Shown: positions 23,819-32,935 of the stretch, one piece after another
Numbering within the stretch: position 1 is the first letter of the stretch
Layout: every line of letters starts with the position of its first letter
From: Mycobacterium sp.
GTDB lineage: Bacteria > Actinomycetota > Actinomycetes > Mycobacteriales > Mycobacteriaceae
NCBI GenBank assembly: GCA_019236925.1
Contig: JAFAID010000188.1
Span: 1-42,113, forward strand
Direction: 5' to 3'
Length of the DNA stretch: 42,113 bases
The notes under the pieces: generated by a model
The model's input: only the letters and a program-made list of their open reading frames with translations
Databases searched by the model: none
What the model was told of the DNA's origin: nothing
Translations under genes and position numbers: made by a program

Positions 23819-24268
23819 GTGGCCAGCAGACCCGCCGACGAGCAGCACCTCCGAGACCTTGCCCGGCTCCGCCGCGTCCGCGACCGGATCGACCGCGAGT
23901 ACGCCAAGCCGCTGGATGTCGAGGCGCTCGCCCGCGATGCGAACATGTCGGCCGGGCACCTCAGCCGCCAATTCAAGATCGCCTACGGCGAGTCGCCGTA
24001 CTCCTATCTGATGACGCGGCGCATCGAGCGTGCGATGACGCTGCTGCGTCGTGGCGATCTCAGCGTCACCGAGGTCTGCTTCGCGGTCGGCTGCTCGTCA
24101 CTGGGCACCTTCAGCACCCGCTTCACCGAGCTGCTCGGCGTATCGCCCAGCACGTATCGGGACCAGACGGCTCGCGTGAAGGTAGGGCTGCCGTCGTGCA
24201 TGGAGAAACAGGTCACCCGACCGGTCAGGAATCGAGAAGCGCCCGCCGCCACGCTGCACCTAGCGTGA
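23819..24268 (+). CDS. AraC-family transcriptional regulator
   Basis: A 149-residue protein that is almost entirely the AraC/XylS double helix-turn-helix domain: LDVEALARDANMSAGHLSRQ for the first motif and VTEVCFAVGCSSLGTFSTRF followed by LGVSPSTYR for the second. No sensor domain precedes it. The frame is open leftward into the tRNA; the GTG at 23819 is the likely start, since everything before it overlaps tRNA or low-information sequence. Its stop lies 5 bases before the VOC gene, so the two form one transcription unit, and it may control that gene. Confidence 0.82.
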   Translation: MASRPADEQHLRDLARLRRVRDRIDREYAKPLDVEALARDANMSAGHLSRQFKIAYGESPYSYLMTRRIERAMTLLRRGDLSVTEVCFAVGCSSLGTFSTRFTELLGVSPSTYRDQTARVKVGLPSCMEKQVTRPVRNREAPAATLHLA

Positions 24269-24273
24269 CAGTC

Positions 24274-24684
24274 ATGGACATCACCATTCACTCGAGCTTT
24301 CTCCCCCATGACGACCCGGAGGCCTCCCTGGCGTTCTACCGCGACACCCTCGGCTTCGAGGTCCGCCTGGACGTCGGCAAAGGCACGATGCGCTGGATCA
24401 CCGTCGGCCCGCCGAATCAGCCTGGCACGTCTATTGTTTTGAACCCGCCGGCGGCAAACCCCGGCATCACCGACGACGAACGGCGCACCATCGCCGAGAT
24501 GATGGCCAAAGGCACCTACGCGATCATCGTGCTGGCCACCAAAGACCTCGACGGCATCTTCGAACGGCTGCAGGCCACCAACGCCGACATCGTGCAGGAG
24601 CCCACCGAGCAGCCCTACGGAGTTCGCGACTGCGCGGTGCGTGATCCCGCGGGCACGATGATCCGCATCCAGGAGCTGCGCTGA
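24274..24684 (+). CDS. VOC-family (glyoxalase/bleomycin-resistance-fold) protein
   Basis: A 136-residue protein with the paired beta-alpha-beta-beta-beta modules of the vicinal oxygen chelate family. DDPEASLAFYRDTLGFEVRL marks the first module and EQPYGVRDCAVRDPAGTMI the second. Members bind a metal ion and act as dioxygenases, isomerases or drug-binding proteins; the substrate is not apparent. It follows the AraC gene directly, a pairing common in mycobacteria. It converges on the reductase gene, with 6 bases between the stops. Confidence 0.85.
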   Translation: MDITIHSSFLPHDDPEASLAFYRDTLGFEVRLDVGKGTMRWITVGPPNQPGTSIVLNPPAANPGITDDERRTIAEMMAKGTYAIIVLATKDLDGIFERLQATNADIVQEPTEQPYGVRDCAVRDPAGTMIRIQELR

Positions 24685-24690
24685 GGCGAG

Positions 24691-25710
24691 CTAGCCCGTC
24701 GTGGGTTCGCTGAGCTTGACCAGCATCTTGCCGATGTTGGCCCCGGTGAACAGCCCGTTGAGGGCATCGACGCATGACTCGATGCCCTCAAAGATGGTCT
24801 GGCGGTGCTTGATTCGGCCCTCGTGCTCCCACTGGCGAAGCGCGGCGAAGGCTTCGTCGAATCGGCCCCACTGATCGAGCGCGTTAAAACCCTGCATGGT
24901 CGCGGTTTTGGCGAGCAGGTTCACGTAGTTGGCCGGTCCGGGGTGTTCGCCGGTCAGGTAGCTGGAGATGACGCCGCACAGCACCACCCGCGCGTTCATC
25001 GCCAGCCGGCCCAGCACCGCGTCGAGAATCGGTCCGCCGACGTTGTCGTAGTAGACGTTGACCCGTTTGGGGCAGTGCTCTTTGAGCGCCGCCTCCAGGT
25101 CGTCGTTTTTGTAGTCGATGCACGCATCGAACCCGAAGTCCTCGACCACCGCCCGGCACTTCTCCGGCCCACCCGCGATGCCCACCACGCGGGCGCCGGC
25201 GATTTTGGCGATCTGCCCGGCCACCGATCCGGTCGCGCCCGCGGCGGCCGAAACCACCACCGTGTCCCCGGCCTGAGGCCGACCGACGTCGGTCATCCCG
25301 ATGTAGGCGGTCGCGCCGGTCGGGCCGTACACCGACATGATCGCGAGCTGATCGCTCTCGCCGGGGATGGGTGTGCTGAACACGTCGTCGCGCACGATCA
25401 CGTACTCCTGGAAGCCGGTGAGCGTGGTGATGACGTCGCCGACGGCGTAGGCGTCACAGCGCGACGACACGACCTCGCCGATCCCGGCGGCCCGGATGAC
25501 CTCGCCCAGCTGCACCGGCGGAAGGTAGCCGGGCTGGTCGTTGAGCCAGGTCCGGACCGCGGCGTCAAGGCCCACATAGGTGGTGCGCACCAGCGCCTCC
25601 CCTTCGGCGGGTTCGGGCGCGGGGGCGGTCACGAGCTCGGTGTCGCCGGGCTGGACCAGTCCGGTGGGGCGATGACGCAGGACGATCTGGCGGTTCGTCA
25701 ACTCAGGCAC
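24691..25710 (-). CDS. NADP-dependent medium-chain reductase (CurA/prostaglandin-reductase-like)
   Basis: A 339-residue enzyme of the same zinc-free MDR group as the gene at 791-1813. It opens ELTNRQIVLRHRPTGLVQPG, with GroES-like domain to about residue 125, then the nucleotide-binding VVVSAAAGATGSVAGQIAK and the VYYDNVGGPILDAV block, and ends NIGKMLVKLSEP. It reduces carbon-carbon double bonds next to carbonyls with NADPH. The frame is open to 26097, but the GTG at 25710 gives the family's length and starts at its conserved beginning. It is divergent from the DUF3060-like gene, with 64 bases between starts. Confidence 0.87.
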   Translation of the reverse strand: MPELTNRQIVLRHRPTGLVQPGDTELVTAPAPEPAEGEALVRTTYVGLDAAVRTWLNDQPGYLPPVQLGEVIRAAGIGEVVSSRCDAYAVGDVITTLTGFQEYVIVRDDVFSTPIPGESDQLAIMSVYGPTGATAYIGMTDVGRPQAGDTVVVSAAAGATGSVAGQIAKIAGARVVGIAGGPEKCRAVVEDFGFDACIDYKNDDLEAALKEHCPKRVNVYYDNVGGPILDAVLGRLAMNARVVLCGVISSYLTGEHPGPANYVNLLAKTATMQGFNALDQWGRFDEAFAALRQWEHEGRIKHRQTIFEGIESCVDALNGLFTGANIGKMLVKLSEPTTG

Positions 25711-25774
25711 GATGGAAAAGCTACCGAAAGCGAACAACCTATTCGCCCCGATCTTGTTATGGGACCATCTGTGG

Positions 25775-26461
25775 ATGAAATCCGAGGATGATCCGGAAGC
25801 CCGAATCCGAGAGCTCGAGCAGCCACTGGCTGAGACGGCGCGTGCGTCCGAAGCCGGCGTCAACCCGCCGCCGGGGAAATGGGCCGCCCCACCCCGTTCC
25901 GCTTTTCCACCGCCACCGCAACCAATGCCGTACGGCAGCCCGTCCCCCTGGGCATCGCCGCGACCCACCTCGCGCAATCGGGTGTGGTGGATCTTGGCCG
26001 CTTTCTTCATCATTGGGACAATCGCAATCCCGCTGGGGCTGGCGGTCTTTGGCGTCAACCGAGCCTCCCACAGTGGGTTGACCACTCTCCCGCCCAACCC
26101 GACCGTCGCCCCAAGCCCGGCTCCCTCCGGCAGCGAGGCTCAAACCCCTGCCCCTGCACCCCCGACGACGCCCAGCCCAGCGCCCACAGCACCGGCCGGC
26201 GCCAACCTGAGCATCGCGGGCATGAATAACAACCGGACGATCGCCTGCAACCAGAGGTCAATCAACATCAGCGGCATTTCTAACAAGGTCGTGATTACCG
26301 GCCACTGCGCAAGCCTCACCGTGTCCGGCGTGCAGAACAACGTCACAGTGGAAGCCACCAACACTATCGACGTCTCCGGCTTCAACAACCAGATCACCTA
26401 CCACACCGGATCACCAACCATCGAGAAGTCCGGCGACGGGAACGTCGTCCAAAAGGGCTGA
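25775..26461 (+). CDS. DUF3060-like membrane-anchored protein
   Basis: A 228-residue envelope protein. The cytosolic N-terminus is charged and proline-rich, followed by one transmembrane helix (VWWILAAFFIIGTIAIPLGL) near residues 74-95, a long proline-alanine-rich linker (APAPPTTPSPAPTAPA) and a C-terminal domain with repeated short strands: INISGISNKVVITGHCASL, VSGVQNNVTVEA, VSGFNNQITYHTG. These regular turns are the DUF3060 right-handed beta pattern. Two cysteines flank its first part and may form a disulfide outside the membrane. Function unknown. I chose the ATG at 25775; another lies at 25712, overlapping the start of the divergent gene. Confidence 0.75.
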   Translation: MKSEDDPEARIRELEQPLAETARASEAGVNPPPGKWAAPPRSAFPPPPQPMPYGSPSPWASPRPTSRNRVWWILAAFFIIGTIAIPLGLAVFGVNRASHSGLTTLPPNPTVAPSPAPSGSEAQTPAPAPPTTPSPAPTAPAGANLSIAGMNNNRTIACNQRSINISGISNKVVITGHCASLTVSGVQNNVTVEATNTIDVSGFNNQITYHTGSPTIEKSGDGNVVQKG

Positions 26462-26465
26462 GCTG

Positions 26466-27248
26466 CTACACGCTCAACAGCCGGTAGACCCCGATGAGCC
26501 CGACCACCACAATCGTGCCGCGCAGTGCATTTGGCGAGAGGCGACGGCCGTAGCGTGCGCCCCACCACCCGCCGATCAGTGAGCCAACCGCGATGAGAGC
26601 CGCGACCGGCCAACTGATCCGGTCGAACGCCACCAACGTATAGGCCAGCGCCGCAACGACATTCACCAGCAGCGTCATCAAATTCTTCGCCGCGTTCATC
26701 CGTTGCACCGATTCGGGCAGCAGCGCGCCCATGACACCGACCAGCAGAATGCCTTGCGCCGCAGTGAAATAGCCGCCATAGACGCCCACCACAAAGGTGC
26801 TCGCCACCAAGGCGACCATCCTGCCTGGTGATACATCGTCGGTCGAGCGGCCTTCCTTTTCAGCCCGGTCCCGTGCCCACGCCTGGATCCGCGGCCCGAG
26901 GACCACCAGGATCAGCGCGATGATCAGCAGCACCGGCACCACCTTGATGAACACCTTGGGCGACAGGTGCAGCAGCAGCCAGGCACCCAGGATCGCGCCG
27001 GTAACCGACGCGGGAATCTGCCAAACCAGCCGGTCCCACTGCCCGCGCAGCTCACGCCGGTAGCCCCAGGTGCTCGTGACGTTGCCCGCAACCAGGCCCA
27101 CCGCGTTGGACATGGTCGACGTCACCGGCGGATAGCCCATCGCGACAAGTGTCGGAAAGGTGATCAACGTGCCTGACCCAACAACGGCGTTGATCGCGCC
27201 CGCCCCTACGGCGGCGAGAACAATCAAGATCGCTTGCGACACTGGCAC
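26466..27248 (-). CDS. TauE/SafE-family (sulfite exporter-like) permease
   Basis: A 260-residue integral membrane protein with about seven or eight hydrophobic segments. The two inverted modules each start with a GAINAVVGSGTLITFPTLVA-like and GVYGGYFTAAQGILLVGVMG motif, the hallmark of TauE/SafE (formerly DUF81) anion permeases, which move sulfite, sulfoacetate or related anions. A polar loop (RDRAEKEGRSTDD) joins the halves in the cytosol. It lies 66 bases past the stop of der and reads the same way, so it could be read from the der operon. The substrate is inferred from family only. Confidence 0.85.
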   Translation of the reverse strand: MPVSQAILIVLAAVGAGAINAVVGSGTLITFPTLVAMGYPPVTSTMSNAVGLVAGNVTSTWGYRRELRGQWDRLVWQIPASVTGAILGAWLLLHLSPKVFIKVVPVLLIIALILVVLGPRIQAWARDRAEKEGRSTDDVSPGRMVALVASTFVVGVYGGYFTAAQGILLVGVMGALLPESVQRMNAAKNLMTLLVNVVAALAYTLVAFDRISWPVAALIAVGSLIGGWWGARYGRRLSPNALRGTIVVVGLIGVYRLLSV

Positions 27249-27314
27249 TGTAACGAGCCTATCCGGATCGACCCGGGCGCAAATATGAGCTTGCCCACTG
27301 CACGCGCCGCCGGA

Positions 27315-28718
27315 TCAGCGGGGCTTGGCTTTCCGCTTCTCGCGCACCCGCACGTTGATCCGGATCGGGCTGCCCTCGAAGCCGAACGTCTCGCGCAGCC
27401 GTCGCTCCAGGAACCGCCGATAGCCCGCCTCCAAGAAGCCGGTGGTGAACAGCACGAACGTCGGCGGACGGGCGGTGGCCTGGGTGGCGAACAGGATTCG
27501 CGGCTGGCGGCCGCCACGCACCGGTGGCGGTGTCGCGGCCACCACTTCCTTGATCCAGGTGTTCAGCCGGCCGGTGCCGACCCGGGTATCCCACGACTCC
27601 AGTGCGCTCTCCAGGGCCGGCACCAGCTTCTGCACCGCCCGGCCGGTTTTCGCGGAGATGTTGACCCGCTGCGCCCAACTCACCTGCGCCAGTTCGCGGT
27701 CGATCTCTTTGTCGAGCTGATGCCGCCGCTCCTCATCGACCAGGTCCCACTTGTTGAACGCCAACACCAGTGCGCGTCCGGCCTCGATCACCATCGAGAG
27801 CACGCGCTGATCCTGTTCGGTCAGCGGTACCGACCCATCGATTAGGACGATCACGACTTCGGCGGCATCGATCGCGCCGTGGGTGCGGACGGAGGCGTAA
27901 AACTCGTGGCCGCTGGCTTGGCCAACCTTGCGGCGCAGTCCGGCGGTGTCGACGAAACGCCAAACCTTGCCGTCCATCTCGATCAGCGAATCCACCGGGT
28001 CGACCGTGGTGCCCGCGACCTCGTGGACCACCGACCGCTGATCGCCGGCCAGCCGATTCAGCAGTGAACTCTTTCCGACATTCGGCTTGCCGACCAGCGC
28101 CACCCGCCGCGGACCGCCCTCGGTCGACAGCGACTCCGCCACCTCGGGCAGCGCGCTGACCACCGCATCGAGCAGATCGCCCACGCCGCGACCGTGCATG
28201 GCGCTGATCGCATACGGCTCGCCAAGGCCCAGCGACCACAACGCGGCCGCATCAGATTCGTTCCGCTCACTGTCAACCTTGTTGGCAGTCAGGAACACTG
28301 GCTTGCCGGAGCGACGCAGAATACGCGCGGCCGCCTCGTCACCGGCGGTCGCACCGACCACCGCGTCGACCACCAGGATCACGGCGTCCGCGGTGCGCAT
28401 CGCCACCGCCGCCTGCTCGGCCACCAGCTGCTGCAGACCCTTGGCGCCGGGTTCCCATCCCCCGGTGTCCTGCACGACGAACCGGCGTCCGGTCCACAGG
28501 GCGTCATAGGACACCCGGTCGCGGGTTACGCCGGGCACATCCTGAACCACCGCCTCGCGCCGGCCCAGGATCCGGTTGACCAGCGTCGACTTGCCGACGT
28601 TCGGCCGGCCCACCACCGCCACCACCGGCGGGGGCCCAGCGGCCTCGCCGTCCACAGGCTCAACGAAATCTGCTGATTTCCAGTCGCTTTCGTCGACCCA
28701 GGTACCGTCTTGACTCAC
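27315..28718 (-). CDS. der: Ribosome-assembly GTPase Der (EngA)
   Basis: A 467-residue protein with the unique tandem GTPase layout of Der. The first G domain has GRPNVGKST near residue 37, DTGG and NKVDSE; the second has GKPNVGKSS near 206, DTAG and [10 protein letters not shown]-terminal KH-like domain ends in a basic tail ([14 protein letters not shown]). It acts in maturation of the 50S ribosomal subunit. The N-terminal extension of about 30 residues is common in mycobacteria. The ATG overlaps the cmk stop by four bases, and the gene ends the parA-scpA-scpB-rluB-cmk-der operon. Corresponds to Rv1713 in M. tuberculosis. Confidence 0.97.
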   Translation of the reverse strand: MSQDGTWVDESDWKSADFVEPVDGEAAGPPPVVAVVGRPNVGKSTLVNRILGRREAVVQDVPGVTRDRVSYDALWTGRRFVVQDTGGWEPGAKGLQQLVAEQAAVAMRTADAVILVVDAVVGATAGDEAAARILRRSGKPVFLTANKVDSERNESDAAALWSLGLGEPYAISAMHGRGVGDLLDAVVSALPEVAESLSTEGGPRRVALVGKPNVGKSSLLNRLAGDQRSVVHEVAGTTVDPVDSLIEMDGKVWRFVDTAGLRRKVGQASGHEFYASVRTHGAIDAAEVVIVLIDGSVPLTEQDQRVLSMVIEAGRALVLAFNKWDLVDEERRHQLDKEIDRELAQVSWAQRVNISAKTGRAVQKLVPALESALESWDTRVGTGRLNTWIKEVVAATPPPVRGGRQPRILFATQATARPPTFVLFTTGFLEAGYRRFLERRLRETFGFEGSPIRINVRVREKRKAKPR

Positions 28719-29458
28719 CTGACTGCCTCGCTTCGCCGCTTCACCAGCTGCAGCAGGTAAGCGGTCACCTCGGATTCGGTCATCGCGCTGGTGTCGACGA
28801 CCAGTGCGTTCGAAGCGGCACGCAGCGGCGACACCGCTCGTGTCGAGTCCAGGTGGTCGCGGCGGCGCACATCGACCAGCACGCCCTCGTAGTCATCGGG
28901 CAAACCGGCGGCGACGTTCTGGTCATTGCGACGCCGCGCCCGCGTCTCGGGCGACGCCGTGAGGAAGACCTTCACGTCGGCGTCGGGCAGAACCACGGTC
29001 CCGATATCGCGGCCTTCCACGACGACGCTGCCCGGGCCTTGGGCCAGCGTGCGCTGCAGTCCGACGAGCCGGGTGCGTACGGCGGGAACCGACGACACCG
29101 CCGACACGGCCCGAGTGACCTCGTCGCCGCGGATCTCCGACGACACGTCTTCTCCGTCAAGGTAAGAGCGGTCTTCGTCGGGGTCGAAGCCCACCGACAA
29201 CTTGACTGTCGCCGCGGCGGCTCCAACGGCCACTTGATCGGCCGGGTCGATCCCGGCCCGCAGCACCGCCAGCGTGACGATGCGGTACATGGCGCCGGTG
29301 TCCAGATAACGGGCCCGTAGTGCGTGCGCCAATCCCCTTGAAACCGAGGACTTTCCGGTGCCAGCCGGGCCGTCGACGGCGACGACGACTCCGCTCAGCG
29401 CCGGATGGTTCGCTTCACTCCCGTCACTCACCCCGTTGGTTCCGCTCGTCCCGCTCAC
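28715..29458 (-). CDS. cmk: Cytidylate kinase
   Basis: A 247-residue kinase that turns CMP and dCMP into diphosphates with ATP. The P loop GPAGTGKSS lies near residues 31-39, followed by [11 protein letters not shown] (nucleotide monophosphate site), [20 protein letters not shown] and the lid [10 protein letters not shown]. The first 22 residues form a low-complexity extension; an internal start is possible but GTG/ATG choices there lack a better site. It overlaps rluB and der by four bases on either side, which marks translational coupling. Confidence 0.96.
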   Translation of the reverse strand: MSGTSGTNGVSDGSEANHPALSGVVVAVDGPAGTGKSSVSRGLAHALRARYLDTGAMYRIVTLAVLRAGIDPADQVAVGAAAATVKLSVGFDPDEDRSYLDGEDVSSEIRGDEVTRAVSAVSSVPAVRTRLVGLQRTLAQGPGSVVVEGRDIGTVVLPDADVKVFLTASPETRARRRNDQNVAAGLPDDYEGVLVDVRRRDHLDSTRAVSPLRAASNALVVDTSAMTESEVTAYLLQLVKRRSEAVR

Positions 29459-30210
29459 AGCCCAACCGCTTTGTAGAGCTCGCCGATCTCGTTGCGTCGC
29501 AATGCCCGGATGCTGCCGGGACGCTGCTCCCCCAGCGACACCGGGCCGATATCGGTACGGACCAACGCCTGCACCGGAAATCCGGCGGCCTTGAACAGCC
29601 GGCGCACAATGCGTTTGCGTCCCTCATGCAACGTGACGCGGACCAGTGTCTTGCCGGGAATCGCGTCCACCACGGCGAAGTCGTCGACGGCAGCGGGCCC
29701 GTCGTCCAACTCGATTCCGGCCCGCAACTTCTTGCCGAGCCCACGCGGCACCGCCCCCGCGACCGTCGCAATATACGTCTTGGGCACTTCGTAGGAGGGA
29801 TGCATGAGGCGATGCGCGAGCTCGCCGTCGTTGGTCAGCAGAATGAGTCCTTCGGTGTCGGCGTCCAGCCGCCCAACGTGAAAGAGCTTCTGATTGCCCC
29901 GCACTCGATGCTCGACCAGGTCGCCGATGCACGGTCGACCGCGGTCGTCCGACATCGTCGAGTGCATACCCCGCGGCTTGTTCAGCGCCAGATACACCAG
30001 CGTGTAGTCCAGGACCACCGGCGCCCCGTCGACGCGGATCACCGCCAGCTCAGGATCGACGCGCGTGCCAAGCTCGGTCACCAGCTGTCCGTCGACCTCG
30101 ACACGCCCGTCGAGGATCATCTTCTCGGCGACCCGTCGGGACGCAATTCCGGCCTGCGACAAGACTTTCTGCAGGCGAATCCCCTGGGGCTCGTCGATCT
30201 CAACCATCAT
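29455..30210 (-). CDS. rluB: 23S rRNA pseudouridine synthase RluB
   Basis: A 251-residue enzyme of the RsuA/RluB class, which isomerises a uridine in helix 93 of 23S rRNA. The S4 RNA-binding domain comes first ([20 protein letters not shown]). The catalytic motif [19 protein letters not shown] near residues 115-133 holds the active aspartate. KTYIATVAG and the C-terminal [12 protein letters not shown] complete the fold. It lacks the long tail of the E. coli enzyme. It overlaps scpB by four bases. Corresponds to Rv1711. Confidence 0.95.
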   Translation of the reverse strand: MMVEIDEPQGIRLQKVLSQAGIASRRVAEKMILDGRVEVDGQLVTELGTRVDPELAVIRVDGAPVVLDYTLVYLALNKPRGMHSTMSDDRGRPCIGDLVEHRVRGNQKLFHVGRLDADTEGLILLTNDGELAHRLMHPSYEVPKTYIATVAGAVPRGLGKKLRAGIELDDGPAAVDDFAVVDAIPGKTLVRVTLHEGRKRIVRRLFKAAGFPVQALVRTDIGPVSLGEQRPGSIRALRRNEIGELYKAVGL

Positions 30211-30998
30211 TCCTGGTCCACGTCGAACGACGACGGCTGGTCGTCAGACACCGAGCCGCCGGAAAGTTTGACGAAACGTGGCTCAGCATCCAAGGATTCG
30301 CTCAGATCGTCGATCATGTCGACATCGGGCAACAGCGGCGCGATGTCGGGAAGATCGGTCAGCGACGACAGCCCCAGCCGCTCCAGGAACAGCTCGGTGG
30401 TGGCGAACGTCAACGCGCCGGTGTCAGGGTCGGTGCCGGCTTCGGTGATCAGCCCACGCGCCAACAACGTGCGCATCACCGCGTCGACGTTGACTCCCCG
30501 GACCGCGCTCACCCGCGCCCGGGTGACCGGTTGGCGGTAGGCCACCACGGCCAACGTCTCCAGCGCGGCTCGGGTCAGCTTCGAGCGTGACCCGTCCAGC
30601 AGCAGCCGCTCGACATACGGCGCGAAGCGCGCCCGGGTGTACATCCGCCACCCGCCGCCGGCCTCGCGCAGGTCGATTCCGCTTTCGCGTTCGTTGAATG
30701 CATCCGCCATCACGCGCAGCTTGGCGGCGACCCGATAGGCCGGCTGGTCGGTGGCCGCAGCCAGCGCCTCGACGGTCACCGGGGTGTCGACGACCAACAG
30801 CAGCGCCTCGAGCACCGCGCCCAGTTCGTCGTCCTCGAGCTCCGGCGCCGTCGCGACGTCGATGCCCAAGTTCGGATCGGGGGCGTCCTGCGTCATGCGC
30901 CACTCTCCCCCGTAAGCGGGAGGTGCCTCCACCCCATCGCTGCGCTCCGCATCGTCGCCGACGCGGCCCGAGTCCGGCTCGGGCGCCTGATCAGTCAT
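30207..30998 (-). CDS. scpB: Segregation and condensation protein B
   Basis: A kleisin-associated protein of 263 residues from this start. Two winged-helix domains are evident: VLEALLLVVDTPVTVEALAA to YRVAAKLRVM, and ALETLAVVAYRQPVTRARVS to TTELFLERLGL. It binds ScpA in the condensin complex with SMC. The start is ambiguous. ATG at 30998 overlaps the scpA stop (ATGA). ATG at 30896 lies just after an inserted MIRU-like repeat that supplies a GGGGGAG ribosome site and would give 229 residues, close to the usual mycobacterial length. The two starts open similarly (MTDQAPEPDSG and MTQDAPDPNLG), as though the insertion duplicated the target. Confidence 0.93.
   Translation of the reverse strand: MTDQAPEPDSGRVGDDAERSDGVEAPPAYGGEWRMTQDAPDPNLGIDVATAPELEDDELGAVLEALLLVVDTPVTVEALAAATDQPAYRVAAKLRVMADAFNERESGIDLREAGGGWRMYTRARFAPYVERLLLDGSRSKLTRAALETLAVVAYRQPVTRARVSAVRGVNVDAVMRTLLARGLITEAGTDPDTGALTFATTELFLERLGLSSLTDLPDIAPLLPDVDMIDDLSESLDAEPRFVKLSGGSVSDDQPSSFDVDQE
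30898..30961. repeat. MIRU-like repeat inside scpB
   Basis: The stretch contains CATCGCTGCGCTCCGCATC followed by GTCGCCG, close to the core of mycobacterial interspersed repetitive units such as the one between senX3 and regX3, with a GCGGGAGGTGCCTCCACC part typical of other mycobacteria. It lies in frame at the N-terminus of ScpB and encodes GDDAERSDGVEAPPAYGGEW. MIRUs are known to insert at overlapping stop-start codons, which is the setting here. Confidence 0.75.
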
Positions 30999-31840
30999 CA
31001 GTATTGGTCCCGCACTTCTAGATCTTGTTGCGACTCCGCCCTCAGCAACGCTTCGCTGGTCGGCCGTTCTCCGGTCCACGAAACCTGGAGCACACCAAGC
31101 GGTTCTGACTGATCGAATGCTACCGCCCGCGACCGATACAGTTCGAGCAGCGCCAGGAAGCGGCCGACGATCTGGATCGGCGCCTGGCAGTCGGCGACCA
31201 GCTCCGAGAACGACGCCCAGTGCCCGATGCCGCGCGTTTCCAACAGCGACAGCAGCCGTTCGGCCTGTTCGGGCACCGACACCATCAGCTCGTGCAAGTG
31301 TTCGGTGGTCACCGTCGGCACCGGCCGCGGGGTGAACGCGATCGCAGCGATCTGGGCGAACCGCTCGGCGTCGACGCCCAGCATCACCTCGGGCAGCAGG
31401 TCGGAGTACCTGTCCTCAAGCGACACCGTGCGTGGATAGCTGCGCAGCGCCGCGGCCTCCAGCTCGGCGAACATCTGCGCTACGTGCTTGAACGCCCGGT
31501 ACTGCAGCAGCCGGGCGAACAGCAGATCGCGGACCTCCAGCAGGGCCAGGTCCTCCACGTCGTCGACCTGTCCGGACGGCAGCAGCCGGGCCGCCTTGAG
31601 ATCGAGCAGCGTCGCGGCGACCACCAGGAACGCGGTGGTTTCCTCGAGCTCCAGCTCGGGACCGATCGCTCGGGTGTAGGCGATGAACTCATCGGTGACC
31701 TGATGCAACGCCACCTCGGTGACGTCGAGGCGGTGCGCGAAAATCAGCTGCAGCAGCAGGTCGAACGGCCCCTCGAAATTGGTCAGCTTGACCTGGAAGC
31801 CGTTCTGGGGGGATGCCTCGCAGCTCACTCCGCCGGTCAC
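30998..31840 (-). CDS. scpA: Segregation and condensation protein A (kleisin)
   Basis: A 280-residue kleisin. NGFQVKLTNFEGPFDLLLQL is the family's N-terminal signature that binds the SMC neck, and the C-terminal winged helix (ISFSELVADCQAP-like, VGRFLALLELYRS) binds the SMC head. Together with ScpB it completes the condensin that compacts and segregates the chromosome. The start is the GTG at 31840, which overlaps the parA stop (GTGA); the frame continues upstream inside parA but without homology. Corresponds to Rv1709. Confidence 0.94.
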   Translation of the reverse strand: MTGGVSCEASPQNGFQVKLTNFEGPFDLLLQLIFAHRLDVTEVALHQVTDEFIAYTRAIGPELELEETTAFLVVAATLLDLKAARLLPSGQVDDVEDLALLEVRDLLFARLLQYRAFKHVAQMFAELEAAALRSYPRTVSLEDRYSDLLPEVMLGVDAERFAQIAAIAFTPRPVPTVTTEHLHELMVSVPEQAERLLSLLETRGIGHWASFSELVADCQAPIQIVGRFLALLELYRSRAVAFDQSEPLGVLQVSWTGERPTSEALLRAESQQDLEVRDQY

Positions 31841-32721
31841 GCGCCGAACCGGTCGATCACCTCGCGAGCCAACGAACGGTAAGCGGCCGCGCCGCTTGAC
31901 GTCGGTGCCCACGTGGTGATCGGTTCGCCGGCGACGCTGGTCTCCGGGAAACGGACAGTACGGGTGACGACGGTGTCGAACACCAAGTCGCCGAAGCGCT
32001 CGAGAACACGGGCCATGACCTCGCGGGAGTTCACAGTCCGCGGATCGTAGCGGGTGATCAAGATGCCGCTGATCTCCAGCTTCGGGTTGAGCCGGTCGCG
32101 CACCTTGTCGACCGTGTCAGTCAGCAGCGCCAGACCGCGCAGCGAAAAGTACTCACACTCGGTCGGGATGATGACCCCGTCGGAGCTGGCCAGACCGTTG
32201 ACGGTGAGCAGACCCAGCGACGGCTGGCAGTCGATCAGCACGTAGTCGTAGCGGTCCAGCACCGGGTGCAACGCACGGGCCAGGGTTTGCTCGCGGCCCA
32301 CCTCGTTCACCAGCTGGATCTCCGCGGCCGACAAGTCGATATTGCTGGGCACCAGATCCATGTGCTTGACGCGGGTGTTCATCAACACTTCGTCGATCGA
32401 CACCCGCGGCTCAACCAGCAGGTTGTGGACCGTGTGCTCCAGCTCGTAGTGCGGCACGCCCAGCCCGGCGGACAGCGCTCCCTGCGGATCCAGGTCGAGC
32501 AGCAGCACGCGGCGGCCGTATTCGGCGAGTGCGGCGCCCAGATTGATCGTCGACGTGGTTTTGCCGACGCCGCCTTTCTGATTGCACATCGCGACGACCT
32601 TGGCCGGGCCATGCGACGTGCGTGGCTTTGGTTCCGGGATCTCCCGCGGTGGCCGCCCGGTGAGGCCGACTCCGCTGCCGCTGTCGGCGTCGTCAGTCAC
32701 GAGCGGCGCGGCTCGGCGCAC
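31837..32721 (-). CDS. ParA/Soj-family chromosome-partition ATPase
   Basis: A 294-residue Walker-type ATPase. The deviant Walker A is NQKGGVGKTTSTINLGA near residues 47-63, switch II-like LLLDLDPQGALSAG follows, and YDYVLIDCQPSLGLLTVN is the Walker B. This is the ParA-like gene beside scpA (Rv1708), separate from the oriC parA. It probably assists condensin loading or chromosome positioning. The 40-residue N-terminal tail is disordered. The GTG at 32721 is the most upstream start; a second GTG seven codons later is possible. First gene of the operon that ends in der. Confidence 0.9.
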   Translation of the reverse strand: MRRAAPLVTDDADSGSGVGLTGRPPREIPEPKPRTSHGPAKVVAMCNQKGGVGKTTSTINLGAALAEYGRRVLLLDLDPQGALSAGLGVPHYELEHTVHNLLVEPRVSIDEVLMNTRVKHMDLVPSNIDLSAAEIQLVNEVGREQTLARALHPVLDRYDYVLIDCQPSLGLLTVNGLASSDGVIIPTECEYFSLRGLALLTDTVDKVRDRLNPKLEISGILITRYDPRTVNSREVMARVLERFGDLVFDTVVTRTVRFPETSVAGEPITTWAPTSSGAAAYRSLAREVIDRFGA

Positions 32722-32867
32722 ACCGACCCGGCATGCGCGACGTTCGGGAAATGGCGGACATCGCAGGAGAGTCTAACGGGTAAAGGCGCCCGCGCCGGGA
32801 GACCCGCAACAACGTAACCAGCCAATTTGGGCCGGCCCGGCAGCACTGCCCGGCTTTCTTAATTCCG

Positions 32868-32922
32868 CGCGAGCGGGAGGTGCCCCCACCTCGGGCCGTT
32901 CGGGCCCGCATCGTCGCCGGAC
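32868..32922. repeat. MIRU-like repeat upstream of the O-methyltransferase
   Basis: CGAGCGGGAGGTGCCCCCACC followed by CGGGCCGTTCGGGCCCGCATC and GTCGCCGG is a variant of the repeat at 30898-30961: the two share GCGGGAGGTGCC, CCACC and GCATCGTCGCCG, with a different hairpin in the middle. It lies in the gap between the divergent parA and methyltransferase genes and ends 13 bases before the latter's start codon, so it may provide transcript signals to that gene. Confidence 0.65.
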
Positions 32923-32935
32923 TACTGTGGCGCTC

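Noticed and set aside
24805..25791. 328-residue plus-strand frame
   Set aside because: It is the antisense of the reductase gene at 24691-25710; GC-rich codons keep it open. The same applies to the long frames opposite pyrG, scpA, the replication ATPase and recN.
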